A stretch of 20,020 nucleotides of DNA, taken from IMG/VR virus record IMGVR_UViG_3300032053_000685, positions 1 through 20,020 of that record. One strand, 5' to 3'. Both the position numbers and the translations under genes were made by a program. The notes beneath the pieces were generated by a model, which was given only the letters and a program-made list of their open reading frames with translations, did not search any database and was not told the origin of the DNA. The DNA is from a virus. Shown here in pieces: positions 1 through 8,187 of this stretch (its first letter is position 1; every line of letters starts with the position of its first letter).

Positions 1-99
1 CGGGTTGAACAGCCGCGATATGGCGTTTGTTACGGGGGACACCGCCGACAAGAACATCGCCAGCAGTACTGCCCACCAACGCGATATTTTCTTGGTCAT
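1..99 (-). CDS. Start of a small membrane or secreted protein (3' end beyond window)
   Basis: Only the first 33 codons are visible; the frame is open to the left edge. The N-terminus MTKKISRW is basic, followed by a hydrophobic stretch WAVLLAMFLSAVSP and then VTNAIS, which looks like a signal peptide with a possible cleavage after TNA, or a single membrane segment. The ATG is two bases after the stop of the 277-aa gene and lacks an SD, suggesting coupled translation. Located just beyond the tail module, it could begin a lysis gene (holin or spanin) or a surface protein, but the visible part does not distinguish these. Confidence 0.6.
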   Translation of the reverse strand, partial: MTKKISRWWAVLLAMFLSAVSPVTNAISRLFNP

Positions 100-101
100 G
101 G

Positions 102-935
102 TTACGCGGGGCTGGGGGTGGTCGCGTGCGACCACCCAGACTCGACGGAGATGCCGGAGTACTGCATGTAGCTGTCCACCGCCGGGCCTGCCGAGGTCAC
201 GATGGACACCGTGGTAAGGTCAACTTCGAGGACCGTGGCAACATACGCTGGGTCGGTGGCGATATGTGCATCCCACGTAAACACGAAAGTTTTGCCCGTA
301 GTGAATCCGGTGAAATCAAAACCGAACGTCGATCCGCCCGCAGTGCCGAACGGCGTAGCGGTGGTGATCGTGCCGTTGACCTGACTGATGTGGTGGCCGA
401 ACACCAGCGCCGGGAAACCCGGCGCAAACGAGAACGTATTCGACAAATCGAACGTGATCTTGGTGAGCGAGTACGTGTCCGAATTGACGATGGTGGTGGT
501 GAACACCGTGTTGGTGGTGGGGCCGGGGATGGACATGTCGAATTCGCCAGTCCCCACAGTACCCGCCACATTCATGCACACCCACCCGTCTATGGTCACG
601 GGCCACCCGGCGACGTAGTTCGCCACCGCCGCCGTAGAGACTACCAAGCGGCCGTCGGGGACATACGGCAGACCCGAGTTCCACACCACCAGTGACGGCA
701 CCCCCAGTGTCTCCACCGGCCAGATGTAGAGGCGGTCATCATTGGTAAGTCGGAATGACCCGGAAGCGGGGTCGCCTACCCCGGGTGCCGTCTCAATCGT
801 GGCAACAGCCTGCGCGCCCGGGGAGAAGGCAGTACCGGCCAACACACCCCACTCCGGCGCAGTAGGGGTGGCCACGCCCACGCCCTCCACCTTGCTTGTG
901 GCGTCGTCAATCTGTGCGCGGTTGATGAAACTCAT
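102..935 (-). CDS. Putative tail-associated structural protein, 277 aa
   Basis: No family is recognised. The N-terminal 35 residues are mixed (MSFINRAQIDDATSKVEGVG), followed by a Thr/Ser/Val-rich, strongly beta-like sequence to the end. Aromatic-rich strands such as RLYIWPVETLGVPSLVVWNS, WPVTIDGWVCMNVAG and SFAPGFPALVFGHHISQVNG recall carbohydrate-binding or receptor-binding beta-sandwich modules. There is no signal peptide, membrane helix or catalytic signature. The start has a good SD (GAGGTG, eight bases upstream) overlapping the stop of the Ig-like gene. The neighbourhood (fibre, Ig-like protein) suggests a virion surface or adsorption role, but this is inference. The following gene starts two bases after its TAA. 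Confidence 0.75.
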   Translation of the reverse strand: MSFINRAQIDDATSKVEGVGVATPTAPEWGVLAGTAFSPGAQAVATIETAPGVGDPASGSFRLTNDDRLYIWPVETLGVPSLVVWNSGLPYVPDGRLVVSTAAVANYVAGWPVTIDGWVCMNVAGTVGTGEFDMSIPGPTTNTVFTTTIVNSDTYSLTKITFDLSNTFSFAPGFPALVFGHHISQVNGTITTATPFGTAGGSTFGFDFTGFTTGKTFVFTWDAHIATDPAYVATVLEVDLTTVSIVTSAGPAVDSYMQYSGISVESGWSHATTPSPA

Positions 936-940
936 GGTGT

Positions 941-1975
941 CTACACCTCACACATTGCCAGCGCATCGGTCAGCGTGGGGGGTGCCCCGCCGTTGGTCAG
1001 TCCGAAGTAAGCAGTTTGCGCCCCTGACTTCGTGGCTGCAACACTGTACGCCCCCGCTGTGGCGTTCGCCGTTGGGTTGGGTGTAGTAGCCAGCCCGTTT
1101 ATGTCGGTGACCGCTGTCGCGGTGAGCGACGACGGGGGGAACGTGCAGGATGCCCCCGACGCAGGGGCAGTGAACAGAACACTCACTCCCGCCACGGGAT
1201 TGTTCAGGGCGTTCGCTGCCCGCGCCACCAGTGGCAACGCAAACGGGAACTGCGGGGCGACGGACTGGTTGTTGCCAGAGTAGGGAGACAGCGCGACAAC
1301 CACCTCCGGGTCTATCGTCGTAAACGATACGATGTTGCTGTTCGTGTGGTTGCCATACGCCACAGTGAGGTAGAACTGCCCCAGCACTGCACTGGCAGTG
1401 AGAATGGGGGACATTGCTACACCGCTGCCGTTGGTGGTCACGAAGCGCGAGAGAGAACCACCCCCGGGCCACGTTCCCCTACCGGAAGGAACCGTGAACC
1501 CTACTGCCTGCCCCGGCATCGTGTTTCCGAACTGGTCTTGGATCAGCACAGATACCGCGAGGTAGTTCGAGTTCTGCGCTGCCGACTGCACCCCATTGGT
1601 CTGCGCGGACATGTACGTGGGTACCGGTGGGTCTACGTTGGTGAGCGAGTACACGCCGTACACAGTACCCACAGCTACCGACTGCACTGCCCCCAACCAC
1701 GCTCCCGGTATGTTGTTCGTGTAGAGGTTGTTGAACCCGGTGAATCCACGCCCCGAAGAATCAGTGGTCGTGTAGTAGGGCGCGGGGGTGAACCCAGACA
1801 GAGCGAACCCACCACCCGGCTCCACCCCCTGCGGCAGCGACCATACTATCGGCTCGTTCGGCATACTGTTGCCGTTCTCGTCGCGCAAGTAACACACGAT
1901 TTCTGCCGTATAGGTGTTCAGCGACACCTGCTGGTTGTCGCCGCCTATGATCGTAAGGGTGGTGGGGGTAGGCAT
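941..1975 (-). CDS. Protein with three tandem bacterial Ig-like domains, 344 aa
   Basis: The whole protein reads as three repeats of about 110 residues of the invasin/intimin (Big_1-like) type. Each has a Q-x-x-S/A strand, a V/L-x-D-x-x-GN-x-M/V-x-x-x-x-V core, a T/D-G loop and a final strand. Examples are YLRDENGNSMPNEPIVWSLP (about 30-50), VLIQDQFGNTMPGQAVGFTV (about 145-165), and NALNNPVAGVSVLFTAPASG with TAVTDINGLATTPNPTA in the third. There is no signal peptide. Such domains on phage particles bind carbohydrates or cell surfaces weakly and often decorate tails. It begins just after the fibre stop (TGAAATG), with a weak GGTG SD. The last codons carry the SD (GAGGTG) for the following gene. 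Confidence 0.82.
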   Translation of the reverse strand: MPTPTTLTIIGGDNQQVSLNTYTAEIVCYLRDENGNSMPNEPIVWSLPQGVEPGGGFALSGFTPAPYYTTTDSSGRGFTGFNNLYTNNIPGAWLGAVQSVAVGTVYGVYSLTNVDPPVPTYMSAQTNGVQSAAQNSNYLAVSVLIQDQFGNTMPGQAVGFTVPSGRGTWPGGGSLSRFVTTNGSGVAMSPILTASAVLGQFYLTVAYGNHTNSNIVSFTTIDPEVVVALSPYSGNNQSVAPQFPFALPLVARAANALNNPVAGVSVLFTAPASGASCTFPPSSLTATAVTDINGLATTPNPTANATAGAYSVAATKSGAQTAYFGLTNGGAPPTLTDALAMCEV

Positions 1976-1976
1976 T

Positions 1977-3599
1977 TCAGAACACCGAAGCGGTGGCGAG
2001 CAGGTGGCCGTTGGTGAGCTTTTCCATCGTCACAATAGCTTCCTTCAGCGGACCTGAAGAAAGCGTCGGAGCCACGCCGAGCGGCCACTTTACCGCCGCT
2101 GGCCACGTTATCGTGTATGTCGTCACCAGTAGAGTAAGGCGAAGGATGGTCCCGACAGGCACGTTGTTGATGGCCGCGATGACAGCATTGGCAGAGAGCG
2201 TCAACTCCTGCGACTGCCCATTGGCGAAGTCGATGGTGGGGGTGGCACCGAGCGTCGCGATGTACGGGGTCTGAACGAACGAGTGCGAGGTGGCATCCCC
2301 CGACACGGTGATCGAGGACGCCACTACCGGGCCAGTGAACGTGGCCCCCGTTACCAGAGCAGGCGCAGCCCCGAGCGCGGTAACTACGTCCGCACTGAGC
2401 AGCACAACGTCGCCGTAGCGCGTATTGAACGTGTTGACCATCGGCGGGAGCGCGGCAATTGCCCCGTCAACATACGTCTTGTTGGCGAGAGCGTTCCCCG
2501 TAGCCGGTGCCAGCGGTTGCAGAATGGGGCCGGTCATGGTGCCACCCGCCAGTGGCAGTTTCGCCGCGATGATCGGGTCCATCTGCGTCATCCACGACTG
2601 CACGTTTGTTACCGCAGGCAGCGTGGTGGTCGGGGTCATGGTCGTGGTGCTGGCCACCGCCGGTACCGCAGCGGACGGCATGAAATACCACCCATCCGGG
2701 TAGTCGCCCGACCCGGACGCTTTCATCAGGATGATCGCATCCCCAACTGCCACTGCCTTCGACTGCGATGTGTAGACGTTGCTGGAGTTGCCGACGTAGA
2801 TGGTGAGCGTGCCGGTGACGCTGATGATGTAGAAGTCACCCTTGTTGCGCCCCGTTTGCGATGGGTTGGCCCCCAGCGCGGCGCTCCACGGACCAACATA
2901 CGTTATGTCGGTGAACGGAAGCTGCGAAATCTGCACCTTCGTGTCCGACCCAAGCTGTGCCAACCCATTCGGCACGTTCGTCCGCGCCGTAATCGTGGCA
3001 ATTGCCGTACCGTAGTCGTTGGTAACCGTGAGCGCGTCCGGGGTGGCGGACGAAACGGTATTGATCGTGCCAGCCACACTCGCCGTGTTGGTGATCCGGT
3101 ACGTCATGGCAACATACGTCACCATAATCACTGCGCCGGTGATGATGAGTCCAGCAGGCGTGGAGGAGCCGTTAATCAGTATCGGGAGCGCGGCACTGCC
3201 ATTCACCGAGAGCGTCATCGCTCCGGTGTTTGACTTGTCCGCGAGTAGCAAGTACGAGGTGCCCGTCGTTGGATTCGTGGGGAGCAGCGCGGACGCTGTG
3301 TAGTTGTTCCCCGTGGAATCCGAAGCCGCTCCAGTGAGCCAAGAGTAGGCGAAGTCACGAACCTGTGCCGCCTGCGCCGCATCCGTAGCGGCCATAGCCG
3401 CCGCGAGCGCAGTGATTCGGAACCCGCCCATCGCCAGCGCAGCGGACATGCCGCCCTTGCCGGAGCGCGAGAGCGAGTCGGTGAGTGCCGTGCCAACATC
3501 GGCCAGAGTGGGGTTCGCCCACGCAGTGGCGATAGTCGTTCCAGCGACTACGGGGTTACCGGCGGGGAGATAGTAGTTGCCGAACGAGTCACGAGACAT
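1977..3599 (-). CDS. Tail fibre protein, 540 aa
   Basis: The N-terminus MSRDSFGNYYLPAGNPVVAG, then ATAWANPTLADVGTALTDSL and SRSGKGGM, is the conserved virion-attachment end of many podovirus tail fibres. The shaft is beta-rich, with fibre-type elements KLPLAGGTMTGPI, ALANKTYVDGAI and FNTRYGDVVLLSADVVTALG near residues 355-425. The C-terminal domain (PTIDFANGQSQELTLSANAV, TYTITWPAAVKWPLGVAPTL and a final GHLLATASVF) resembles the terminal beta domain of many fibres ending in a WP-G-x-x-P-T-L motif. It probably trimerises and contacts the host surface. The start at 3599 has an AGAGGA six bases upstream and fits the family N-terminus; a longer in-frame reading to 3641 is rejected. The next gene starts one base after the stop. 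Confidence 0.88.
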   Translation of the reverse strand: MSRDSFGNYYLPAGNPVVAGTTIATAWANPTLADVGTALTDSLSRSGKGGMSAALAMGGFRITALAAAMAATDAAQAAQVRDFAYSWLTGAASDSTGNNYTASALLPTNPTTGTSYLLLADKSNTGAMTLSVNGSAALPILINGSSTPAGLIITGAVIMVTYVAMTYRITNTASVAGTINTVSSATPDALTVTNDYGTAIATITARTNVPNGLAQLGSDTKVQISQLPFTDITYVGPWSAALGANPSQTGRNKGDFYIISVTGTLTIYVGNSSNVYTSQSKAVAVGDAIILMKASGSGDYPDGWYFMPSAAVPAVASTTTMTPTTTLPAVTNVQSWMTQMDPIIAAKLPLAGGTMTGPILQPLAPATGNALANKTYVDGAIAALPPMVNTFNTRYGDVVLLSADVVTALGAAPALVTGATFTGPVVASSITVSGDATSHSFVQTPYIATLGATPTIDFANGQSQELTLSANAVIAAINNVPVGTILRLTLLVTTYTITWPAAVKWPLGVAPTLSSGPLKEAIVTMEKLTNGHLLATASVF

Positions 3600-3605
3600 G
3601 TTTGT

Positions 3606-3611
3606 TCCTCT
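3606..3611 (-). promoter_or_regulatory. SD deciding start of the tail fibre gene
   Basis: AGAGGA lies six bases before the ATG at 3599 and overlaps the stop of the 530-aa gene. A longer in-frame reading from 3641 would start inside the previous gene and add residues unlike fibre N-termini, so 3599 is preferred. Confidence 0.75.
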
Positions 3612-5202
3612 ATTGGCCGAACATACGCGCCAAACCGGCATTGGTGGTGCCTGCCGTCAGGCGTTCAATCATTGCCGCTGCGGAAGGACTGATGGGCTTG
3701 CGGGACAGCGCGTTCCACAACGCGGCAGCGGTGCCAATGCCTGCGGCGGTGCCCAGCGTCGGGTTGGTGGCGAGCGCAGTCGCGCCCCCCATGCCCAGCG
3801 GTGCTCCCATCAACATACCGATGTAACCGGCCCGGTTCCAGCCGGTAGGTGGGTTGGTGATTGCCTGTGCGGACGCCTGACGTAACCGCTCCCCGGGCGT
3901 GCGGGCTACCTGATCTATGAAATCTGTGGCGGCGAGGGTGTTCTTCGGGAGAAGCTGCCCGGCGTCGCTTAGTCCCCTATCCGCAGACTTCAGCACATCC
4001 ATGAACGAGCCGTACTGGGCCTTCCACTGCTCGAACCCTGAGCGCATTGACGGGTTGGCAAGGACAAACGCATCGTCGTAAGCATCGCGGATCGCCCGAT
4101 ACGTCTCGCGCTCTGCGGAGTTGTCGGCGCTGTGCATGTTGTTTGTTGCGAATGACCGGCGCTTCATCAAGTCCTCGGCAGACAGCGCGTTAACCCCACC
4201 CCTCCGCTTGATGTCCTCCTTAAGAGCGTCCACCGCTTCGTCGAACTTGTTGAGCACGCCCTTCTGGCCCGTAGCCGCAAGGTTGTTGCCAATTTTATCC
4301 TTGGCGTCCCAAATATCAGAGATCACCTGAATCGCGTTGGAGTCCTTGCCGCTGTTGAACCCCGCCTTCATACGATCCAGCCGGTCAGCCATGTCAATGC
4401 GGGCCTGTCCCGTAAGTGCAGGCACCTCCATACCGGCGTTGCGTGTCTCGTTCCGCGTATGCCAATCCAAATTCTCGTGCCGATTGTTCCGCACCTTGGA
4501 CCCGAGGATCGGAATTTGCTCCAACGCATCCGACATTTGTTGGGGCAACCTCTCCCCGCTCTGCGTGCTGATGAGCGGACGGGGAAGCCCGCCTTCTTCC
4601 AAGATTTTCGCGTTCTCATTGCCGAACGGTGTTTGCTTGCGGAACGGCAGCGCGGCGCGGCCTGCTATTTGCCCGACACCTTCTGCGGCTGCACCTTGTA
4701 GAAAGCCTCTACCGGCTTCGTTCGCCAGATTGTAATTTTCCTTCGGCTCGAAAATGTTCAGGAGCGATCCGATGCCACCCTGCCGCGCTATCTGCGGAAT
4801 CATGCCCAGAGGCTTTCCAGCGGAGCCACCGGCCACGGCGAGGCCGAGGTCGGGCAGGAACTTCCCGAACGCACCGCCTGCGGTGTTGGACAGCGGCGCG
4901 TCGATGCGCTCCTTCTCGGCGGCTTGCTGCGACAACGCGGCCTCATCGCCCCACCCGAGCGACGCCGCCGCCTGCTGTGCCCCCAAGGTTGCGGACGGCC
5001 AGAATGACCCGAGTCCCTCCGCGAAACGCTGCATCGGGTGCCCGCTCGCCACCGGGCTGTATGTTGCCTTGTCCTGCTCGCGTTGCAGGTACGCCCTCCG
5101 CCCCGGGGTCACCGGGTCGAGCGGTATCTCTGGCACTCGGCTCCAGTCAATGCCCGACTCTGTGAGCGGGGGCACCTCGTCCCAGTTGATCCCGCTGGTC
5201 AT
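3610..5202 (-). CDS. Probable DNA ejection/internal virion protein 3, 530 aa
   Basis: This is a helical virion protein next to the two other ejection-like genes. It opens with two copies of a short motif, SGINWDEVP and SGIDWSRVP (residues 3-11 and 16-24). A Gly/Ala-rich region follows (about 95-180), with mildly hydrophobic segments such as PDLGLAVAGGSAGKPLGMIP. The central part is charged and helical (LDRMKAGFNSGKDSNAIQVI, DEAVDALKEDIKRRGG, RETYRAIRDAYDDAFV). Near the C-terminus (about 450-500) are candidate membrane-active helices (IGMLMGAPLGMGGATALA, LGTAAGIGTAAALWNAL), and it ends ARMFGQ. These traits fit a protein that inserts into the host envelope during ejection, but no homologue is certain from sequence reading. 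The stop TAG overlaps the SD of the tail fibre gene. Confidence 0.7.
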   Translation of the reverse strand: MTSGINWDEVPPLTESGIDWSRVPEIPLDPVTPGRRAYLQREQDKATYSPVASGHPMQRFAEGLGSFWPSATLGAQQAAASLGWGDEAALSQQAAEKERIDAPLSNTAGGAFGKFLPDLGLAVAGGSAGKPLGMIPQIARQGGIGSLLNIFEPKENYNLANEAGRGFLQGAAAEGVGQIAGRAALPFRKQTPFGNENAKILEEGGLPRPLISTQSGERLPQQMSDALEQIPILGSKVRNNRHENLDWHTRNETRNAGMEVPALTGQARIDMADRLDRMKAGFNSGKDSNAIQVISDIWDAKDKIGNNLAATGQKGVLNKFDEAVDALKEDIKRRGGVNALSAEDLMKRRSFATNNMHSADNSAERETYRAIRDAYDDAFVLANPSMRSGFEQWKAQYGSFMDVLKSADRGLSDAGQLLPKNTLAATDFIDQVARTPGERLRQASAQAITNPPTGWNRAGYIGMLMGAPLGMGGATALATNPTLGTAAGIGTAAALWNALSRKPISPSAAAMIERLTAGTTNAGLARMFGQ

Positions 5203-6785
5203 CACTGCACTCCTTCCGTCCCGTCAGAGTAGAGAACATACGTCTTGCCACCCTTGACAAGTTTTTTGACGATGGTCTTGCCGCCGCCTTCGCCGCCACC
5301 AACCCGTGCCTGCGCTGCCTGCTTGGCGACGTTGCTCTGGAACATGCGTGTGCGCTCGGCTTCCTTCAACATGCCCTTCAGGTTCGCCAGCACTTTCTCC
5401 GGCGGATCGGAAGGCTGCACGATGAACGGCGCAGCGCGACTTTGCTCGCCTGAGGTAAACGCCGACCCGTACAAATCGTGCGTAAGTTTAGCTGCGTGTT
5501 TAGCGAACTCCGAACGGGCTTGAATCTGCGCCTCGGTAAGGTTCTTGGCAGAGGCCCACACACCCAACGGGCCGGGAACCATGCCGAGGAGGGCACCACT
5601 CGACCCGAACGCGCCCTCGTTTGTTTCGGCCATCTCTAGCAGGCTTTTGATTGCGGAATGGTTCTCCATCGACGCCTGCACCTTGGCGACTTCCTTCTCC
5701 TTCGCCGCAACGGGCATGACCTCGCCAACAAACGGCGCTGCCTCCGGCCTGCCGTCTTCTCCCGCGCGGAACAGCGTGCCGTTGGGGGCGCGGTTCACCG
5801 GGCGTCCAGTAACTACATCATAACCTTGCAACGTAGTATGTTCCACCGGAGGAGATTTCCCCGCTGCCAACGCTTCCTTGAGAGCATACATCTGCTCCAT
5901 CTTGTTAATGTCGTTGGCAGCTTTGTATTCAAGCATCTGCTCCTTGAATATGCGGTCACGCTCTTTCTCCGACGCGGATTCCATTTGCTTCAGCGCAAGC
6001 TCATGCCTGCGATTGGACGCAAGTTCAGCAGCCTGTTCCTTCTTCGCCGCGATTGCTTCCGCCGCGAGGCGTGCTTTCTCCGGCGCGGCGATGGCGGTGT
6101 CCAACGCCTTCTCGGCCACCTTGGCGTGCATGGGCGAGAACGCCGCGCCCTTCGCGGCCCACTTCGCCATGTCTCCAATCTTCGCCGGGATCATCGGCGT
6201 CGCGGCGCGGTTCGGCACGAAGTCCTGTGGTGCCTGCGGGACCATCGGTGCGGCGGGGGCCGGTTCCAACGGTTGCATCTGTGAGTCCGCGAGCGCCATG
6301 GGAGCACCCGTCTCCATGTTGATCGCAGCGTCCTGCGCCAGTTTGTCCTGCTGCGCCGCCCGTGCGCTCATCCAATTTTGCACGTGCTGGTCTTGGTCGT
6401 ACTCGACCCCGGGCGTGTTGGGCGGCGGCGCGATGGGGCCAGTGCCCTGCACGCCGGGGTCAGCGGGGGTGTCGGTGGGCATCTGCCCCAACCACTCGTC
6501 TGCCGCTGCGCTTCGCCGCTGCGCGATGTCCTGAAGCTGCGCGTCCATCTCCGGCTGCGCGAGGGCATTTAGCCCCTGCGAGACGGCGGGGCCAAGCTGC
6601 GCGTAGTACGGGTTCACCCAATGAGCGCCCCTGTAGCCGCTGTCAACCGCCGGTTGGTTCGCAAGTTGCTGCATCAGCGCCCGCTTGCGGGCAATTGCTA
6701 TCTGCTCCTCATCGAAGCTCCCCGGCATGGAAGTCGAGGACTGCGACGGGTTGTACCCGAACGACCCTGAGTTGTTGAACGCCAT
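5202..6785 (-). CDS. Probable DNA ejection/internal virion protein 2, 527 aa
   Basis: This is a large helical protein in the ejection-protein position. The N-terminus is Ser/Gly/Asn-rich (MAFNNSGSFG) followed by DEEQIAIARKRALMQQLANQ, a pattern I recall in podovirus DNA-transfer proteins. Residues about 105-190 are Pro/Ala-rich linker. Residues about 215-308 are a strong coiled coil (KARLAAEAIAAKKEQAAELA, KEQMLEYKAANDINKMEQMY). The C-terminal domain holds GMVPGPLGVWASAKNLTEAQ and TSGEQSRAAPFIVQ with a final Lys/Gly-rich segment. No enzymatic motif is apparent. The ATG follows the preceding stop by one base, with AAGGTGA six bases upstream. Such proteins are packed in the head or tail and injected ahead of DNA to build a trans-envelope channel; that role is inferred from context. 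Confidence 0.72.
   Translation of the reverse strand: MAFNNSGSFGYNPSQSSTSMPGSFDEEQIAIARKRALMQQLANQPAVDSGYRGAHWVNPYYAQLGPAVSQGLNALAQPEMDAQLQDIAQRRSAAADEWLGQMPTDTPADPGVQGTGPIAPPPNTPGVEYDQDQHVQNWMSARAAQQDKLAQDAAINMETGAPMALADSQMQPLEPAPAAPMVPQAPQDFVPNRAATPMIPAKIGDMAKWAAKGAAFSPMHAKVAEKALDTAIAAPEKARLAAEAIAAKKEQAAELASNRRHELALKQMESASEKERDRIFKEQMLEYKAANDINKMEQMYALKEALAAGKSPPVEHTTLQGYDVVTGRPVNRAPNGTLFRAGEDGRPEAAPFVGEVMPVAAKEKEVAKVQASMENHSAIKSLLEMAETNEGAFGSSGALLGMVPGPLGVWASAKNLTEAQIQARSEFAKHAAKLTHDLYGSAFTSGEQSRAAPFIVQPSDPPEKVLANLKGMLKEAERTRMFQSNVAKQAAQARVGGGEGGGKTIVKKLVKGGKTYVLYSDGTEGVQ
5210..5215 (-). promoter_or_regulatory. SD deciding start of the 530-aa gene
   Basis: AAGGAG lies seven bases before the ATG at 5202 and only four bases before an adjacent in-frame GTG at 5205. 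The two starts differ by one residue. The ATG has the better spacing and shares its first base with the stop of the preceding gene. Confidence 0.55.
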
Positions 6786-6786
6786 G

Positions 6787-8187
6787 TCAGTTCACCTTCG
6801 AGTAATCGACCATGAGGTAGCCTGCCATCCCTCGGCTCACCGCTTCAGGCAGCGTTTGTTGGAGTTCCTGCGCCATCACGCCGCGCTCGCGCCGACCGGC
6901 GATGTCGTACTCGTAGAAGCTGTGACCCCCCGGCGTCTTGCCGAGCGCGACGATGTTGCTCTTGAGTCGCCGGTCGCTGCCGAGAGAGCCCCCCGCCGCC
7001 CCGCCGATTTTCGCGCCGACCGACGCCCCCATCGGTCCGCCAAAGTACGCGCCGAGAACACCCCCCGCTATCGTGCCGATACCGGACCCGATGCCTGCAC
7101 GCCCGGCGTTCTTCGCGTTGGCGGCGTCAAGCTGTGCTTGATACCCCTTCTGTGCCGCACCTACAGCGTCGCCCGTGTTGTACACTCCCATGTTGCCTTG
7201 ACCGATGTTGAAGTTGGCCGAGTCTGGTTGCGACAGGCTGTTGTAGCCCATCAACTCGGCCCACTGCTGCGCCCGGGAGCGGTCTTCGTGCGCCAGTTGC
7301 GCGGAGGCGGACGCTGTGCTCGCGCCGATGCTCGCCGACTGAATCTGCGCGTTCGCTGCGGTTTCTTGTCCGTGCTGAGTAAGCCACTGGCCCGCACCTT
7401 GACCTTGCGCGGCGTTGTGGAACGCGCCCAGCGTATCCACTTCGCTCTTTCCTTGGTTCCTGAGTTGCAGAATCATGTTCTGCAACCGCTCTTGCTCCGC
7501 GCCGCCGCCCGTAATGGCGTCGTTACGCGCACCCGCGTAGGCGCGTTCCTTCGCTTGGTTCATTATCTGCATGGCGTTGTTGAACGCCGGAGTGCCGGGG
7601 ACCAGACCCTTGTTGGCAAGCTGTGTCTCAAGGGAGCGCTGCTGCTCTGCGTACTGCGGGTCCAGATACCCCGTCTGCCGCTTGTAGAGGGCGTCCTGCA
7701 CCTGCTGGCGCTCTGCCGTAGTGTCTCCCGGCATCGGGGACAGCTTGGAGTAGTCCAAGTCCCTCTGGATGTCCTTGTTGACAGGGGACGGTCCTTCGGC
7801 CGAACCGCCACCGCCGCCACCGCCGCCACCGCCGCCACCGTACCCGTAACTACTGATCATACCGCCACCACCGCCACCACCACCGTACCCGCCGTAGTAT
7901 TGATTGGCGAACTGCCCTGCGGCAGTGTTCCCCATCTGCCCATACTTGAGGCGAAGGTCGGCGTTCTGCTCGTAAATAGGTTGTTCAGTGGGGCCGAATG
8001 AAGTTTTGTTAGTCACCTTCCCAGTAGCGGGGTCTGTAACCCACTCGTTGCTGGACCCAGTGGGCCCGACCTGCGTGTAGCGGTTTGCGTTCATCACATC
8101 AGTAGCGGCCTGCTTGTTCAAACCCGCTTGTTGTGTGTTGAGCGCCGCGTAATCGGGGGCGGCTGGCGTCTTGGCTTTCTTACCCAT
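6787..8187 (-). CDS. Ejection-type virion protein with C-terminal S74-like domain, 466 aa
   Basis: Domains in order: a polar N-terminal region (1-98); a glycine tract (residues about 99-128, with runs of eight and twelve Gly split by MISSYGY); a helical Gln/Ala-rich region (about 140-350); a glycine-zipper-like hydrophobic segment (IGSGIGTIAGGVLGAYFGG and onward, about 365-400); and a C-terminal peptidase S74-like intramolecular chaperone (404-466). The last begins SDRRLKSNI, containing the Ser and Lys expected for self-cleavage, and continues GVMAQELQQTLPEAV and VDYSKVN. S74 domains assist trimerisation of spikes and fibres and then cleave off, but here the domain is short and lacks the long C-terminal helix. 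Position before two other ejection-like proteins and the glycine zipper suggest a membrane-contacting ejection or tail-tip protein. The stop is one base before the next ATG. Confidence 0.78.
   Translation of the reverse strand: MGKKAKTPAAPDYAALNTQQAGLNKQAATDVMNANRYTQVGPTGSSNEWVTDPATGKVTNKTSFGPTEQPIYEQNADLRLKYGQMGNTAAGQFANQYYGGYGGGGGGGGMISSYGYGGGGGGGGGGGGSAEGPSPVNKDIQRDLDYSKLSPMPGDTTAERQQVQDALYKRQTGYLDPQYAEQQRSLETQLANKGLVPGTPAFNNAMQIMNQAKERAYAGARNDAITGGGAEQERLQNMILQLRNQGKSEVDTLGAFHNAAQGQGAGQWLTQHGQETAANAQIQSASIGASTASASAQLAHEDRSRAQQWAELMGYNSLSQPDSANFNIGQGNMGVYNTGDAVGAAQKGYQAQLDAANAKNAGRAGIGSGIGTIAGGVLGAYFGGPMGASVGAKIGGAAGGSLGSDRRLKSNIVALGKTPGGHSFYEYDIAGRRERGVMAQELQQTLPEAVSRGMAGYLMVDYSKVN
7804..7893 (-). 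repeat. Glycine-codon repeat tract
   Basis: The coding strand has near-perfect GGN glycine repeats in two blocks. The plus strand shows a nine-base period CCACCGCCG repeated about four times (about 7806-7841) and a looser ACCGCC block further on. Slippage by multiples of three would keep the frame and change linker length. Confidence 0.85.

Noticed and set aside
102-3599. A diversity-generating retroelement with a variable repeat in the fibre or 277-aa gene
   Set aside because: No reverse transcriptase, no template repeat, and no adenine-variable C-type lectin end is visible in the window.
3599-3641. A longer tail fibre starting at 3641
   Set aside because: The added residues (WRVCSANRG) fall inside the previous gene, and the ATG at 3599 has a clear SD and the family-typical MSRDS start.
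6685-8001. A long plus-strand open frame (438 codons) opposite the S74-domain gene
   Set aside because: It is antisense to a well-supported gene, has Arg/Val/Leu-rich low-complexity translation typical of GC-rich shadow frames, no SD, and no recognisable domain.
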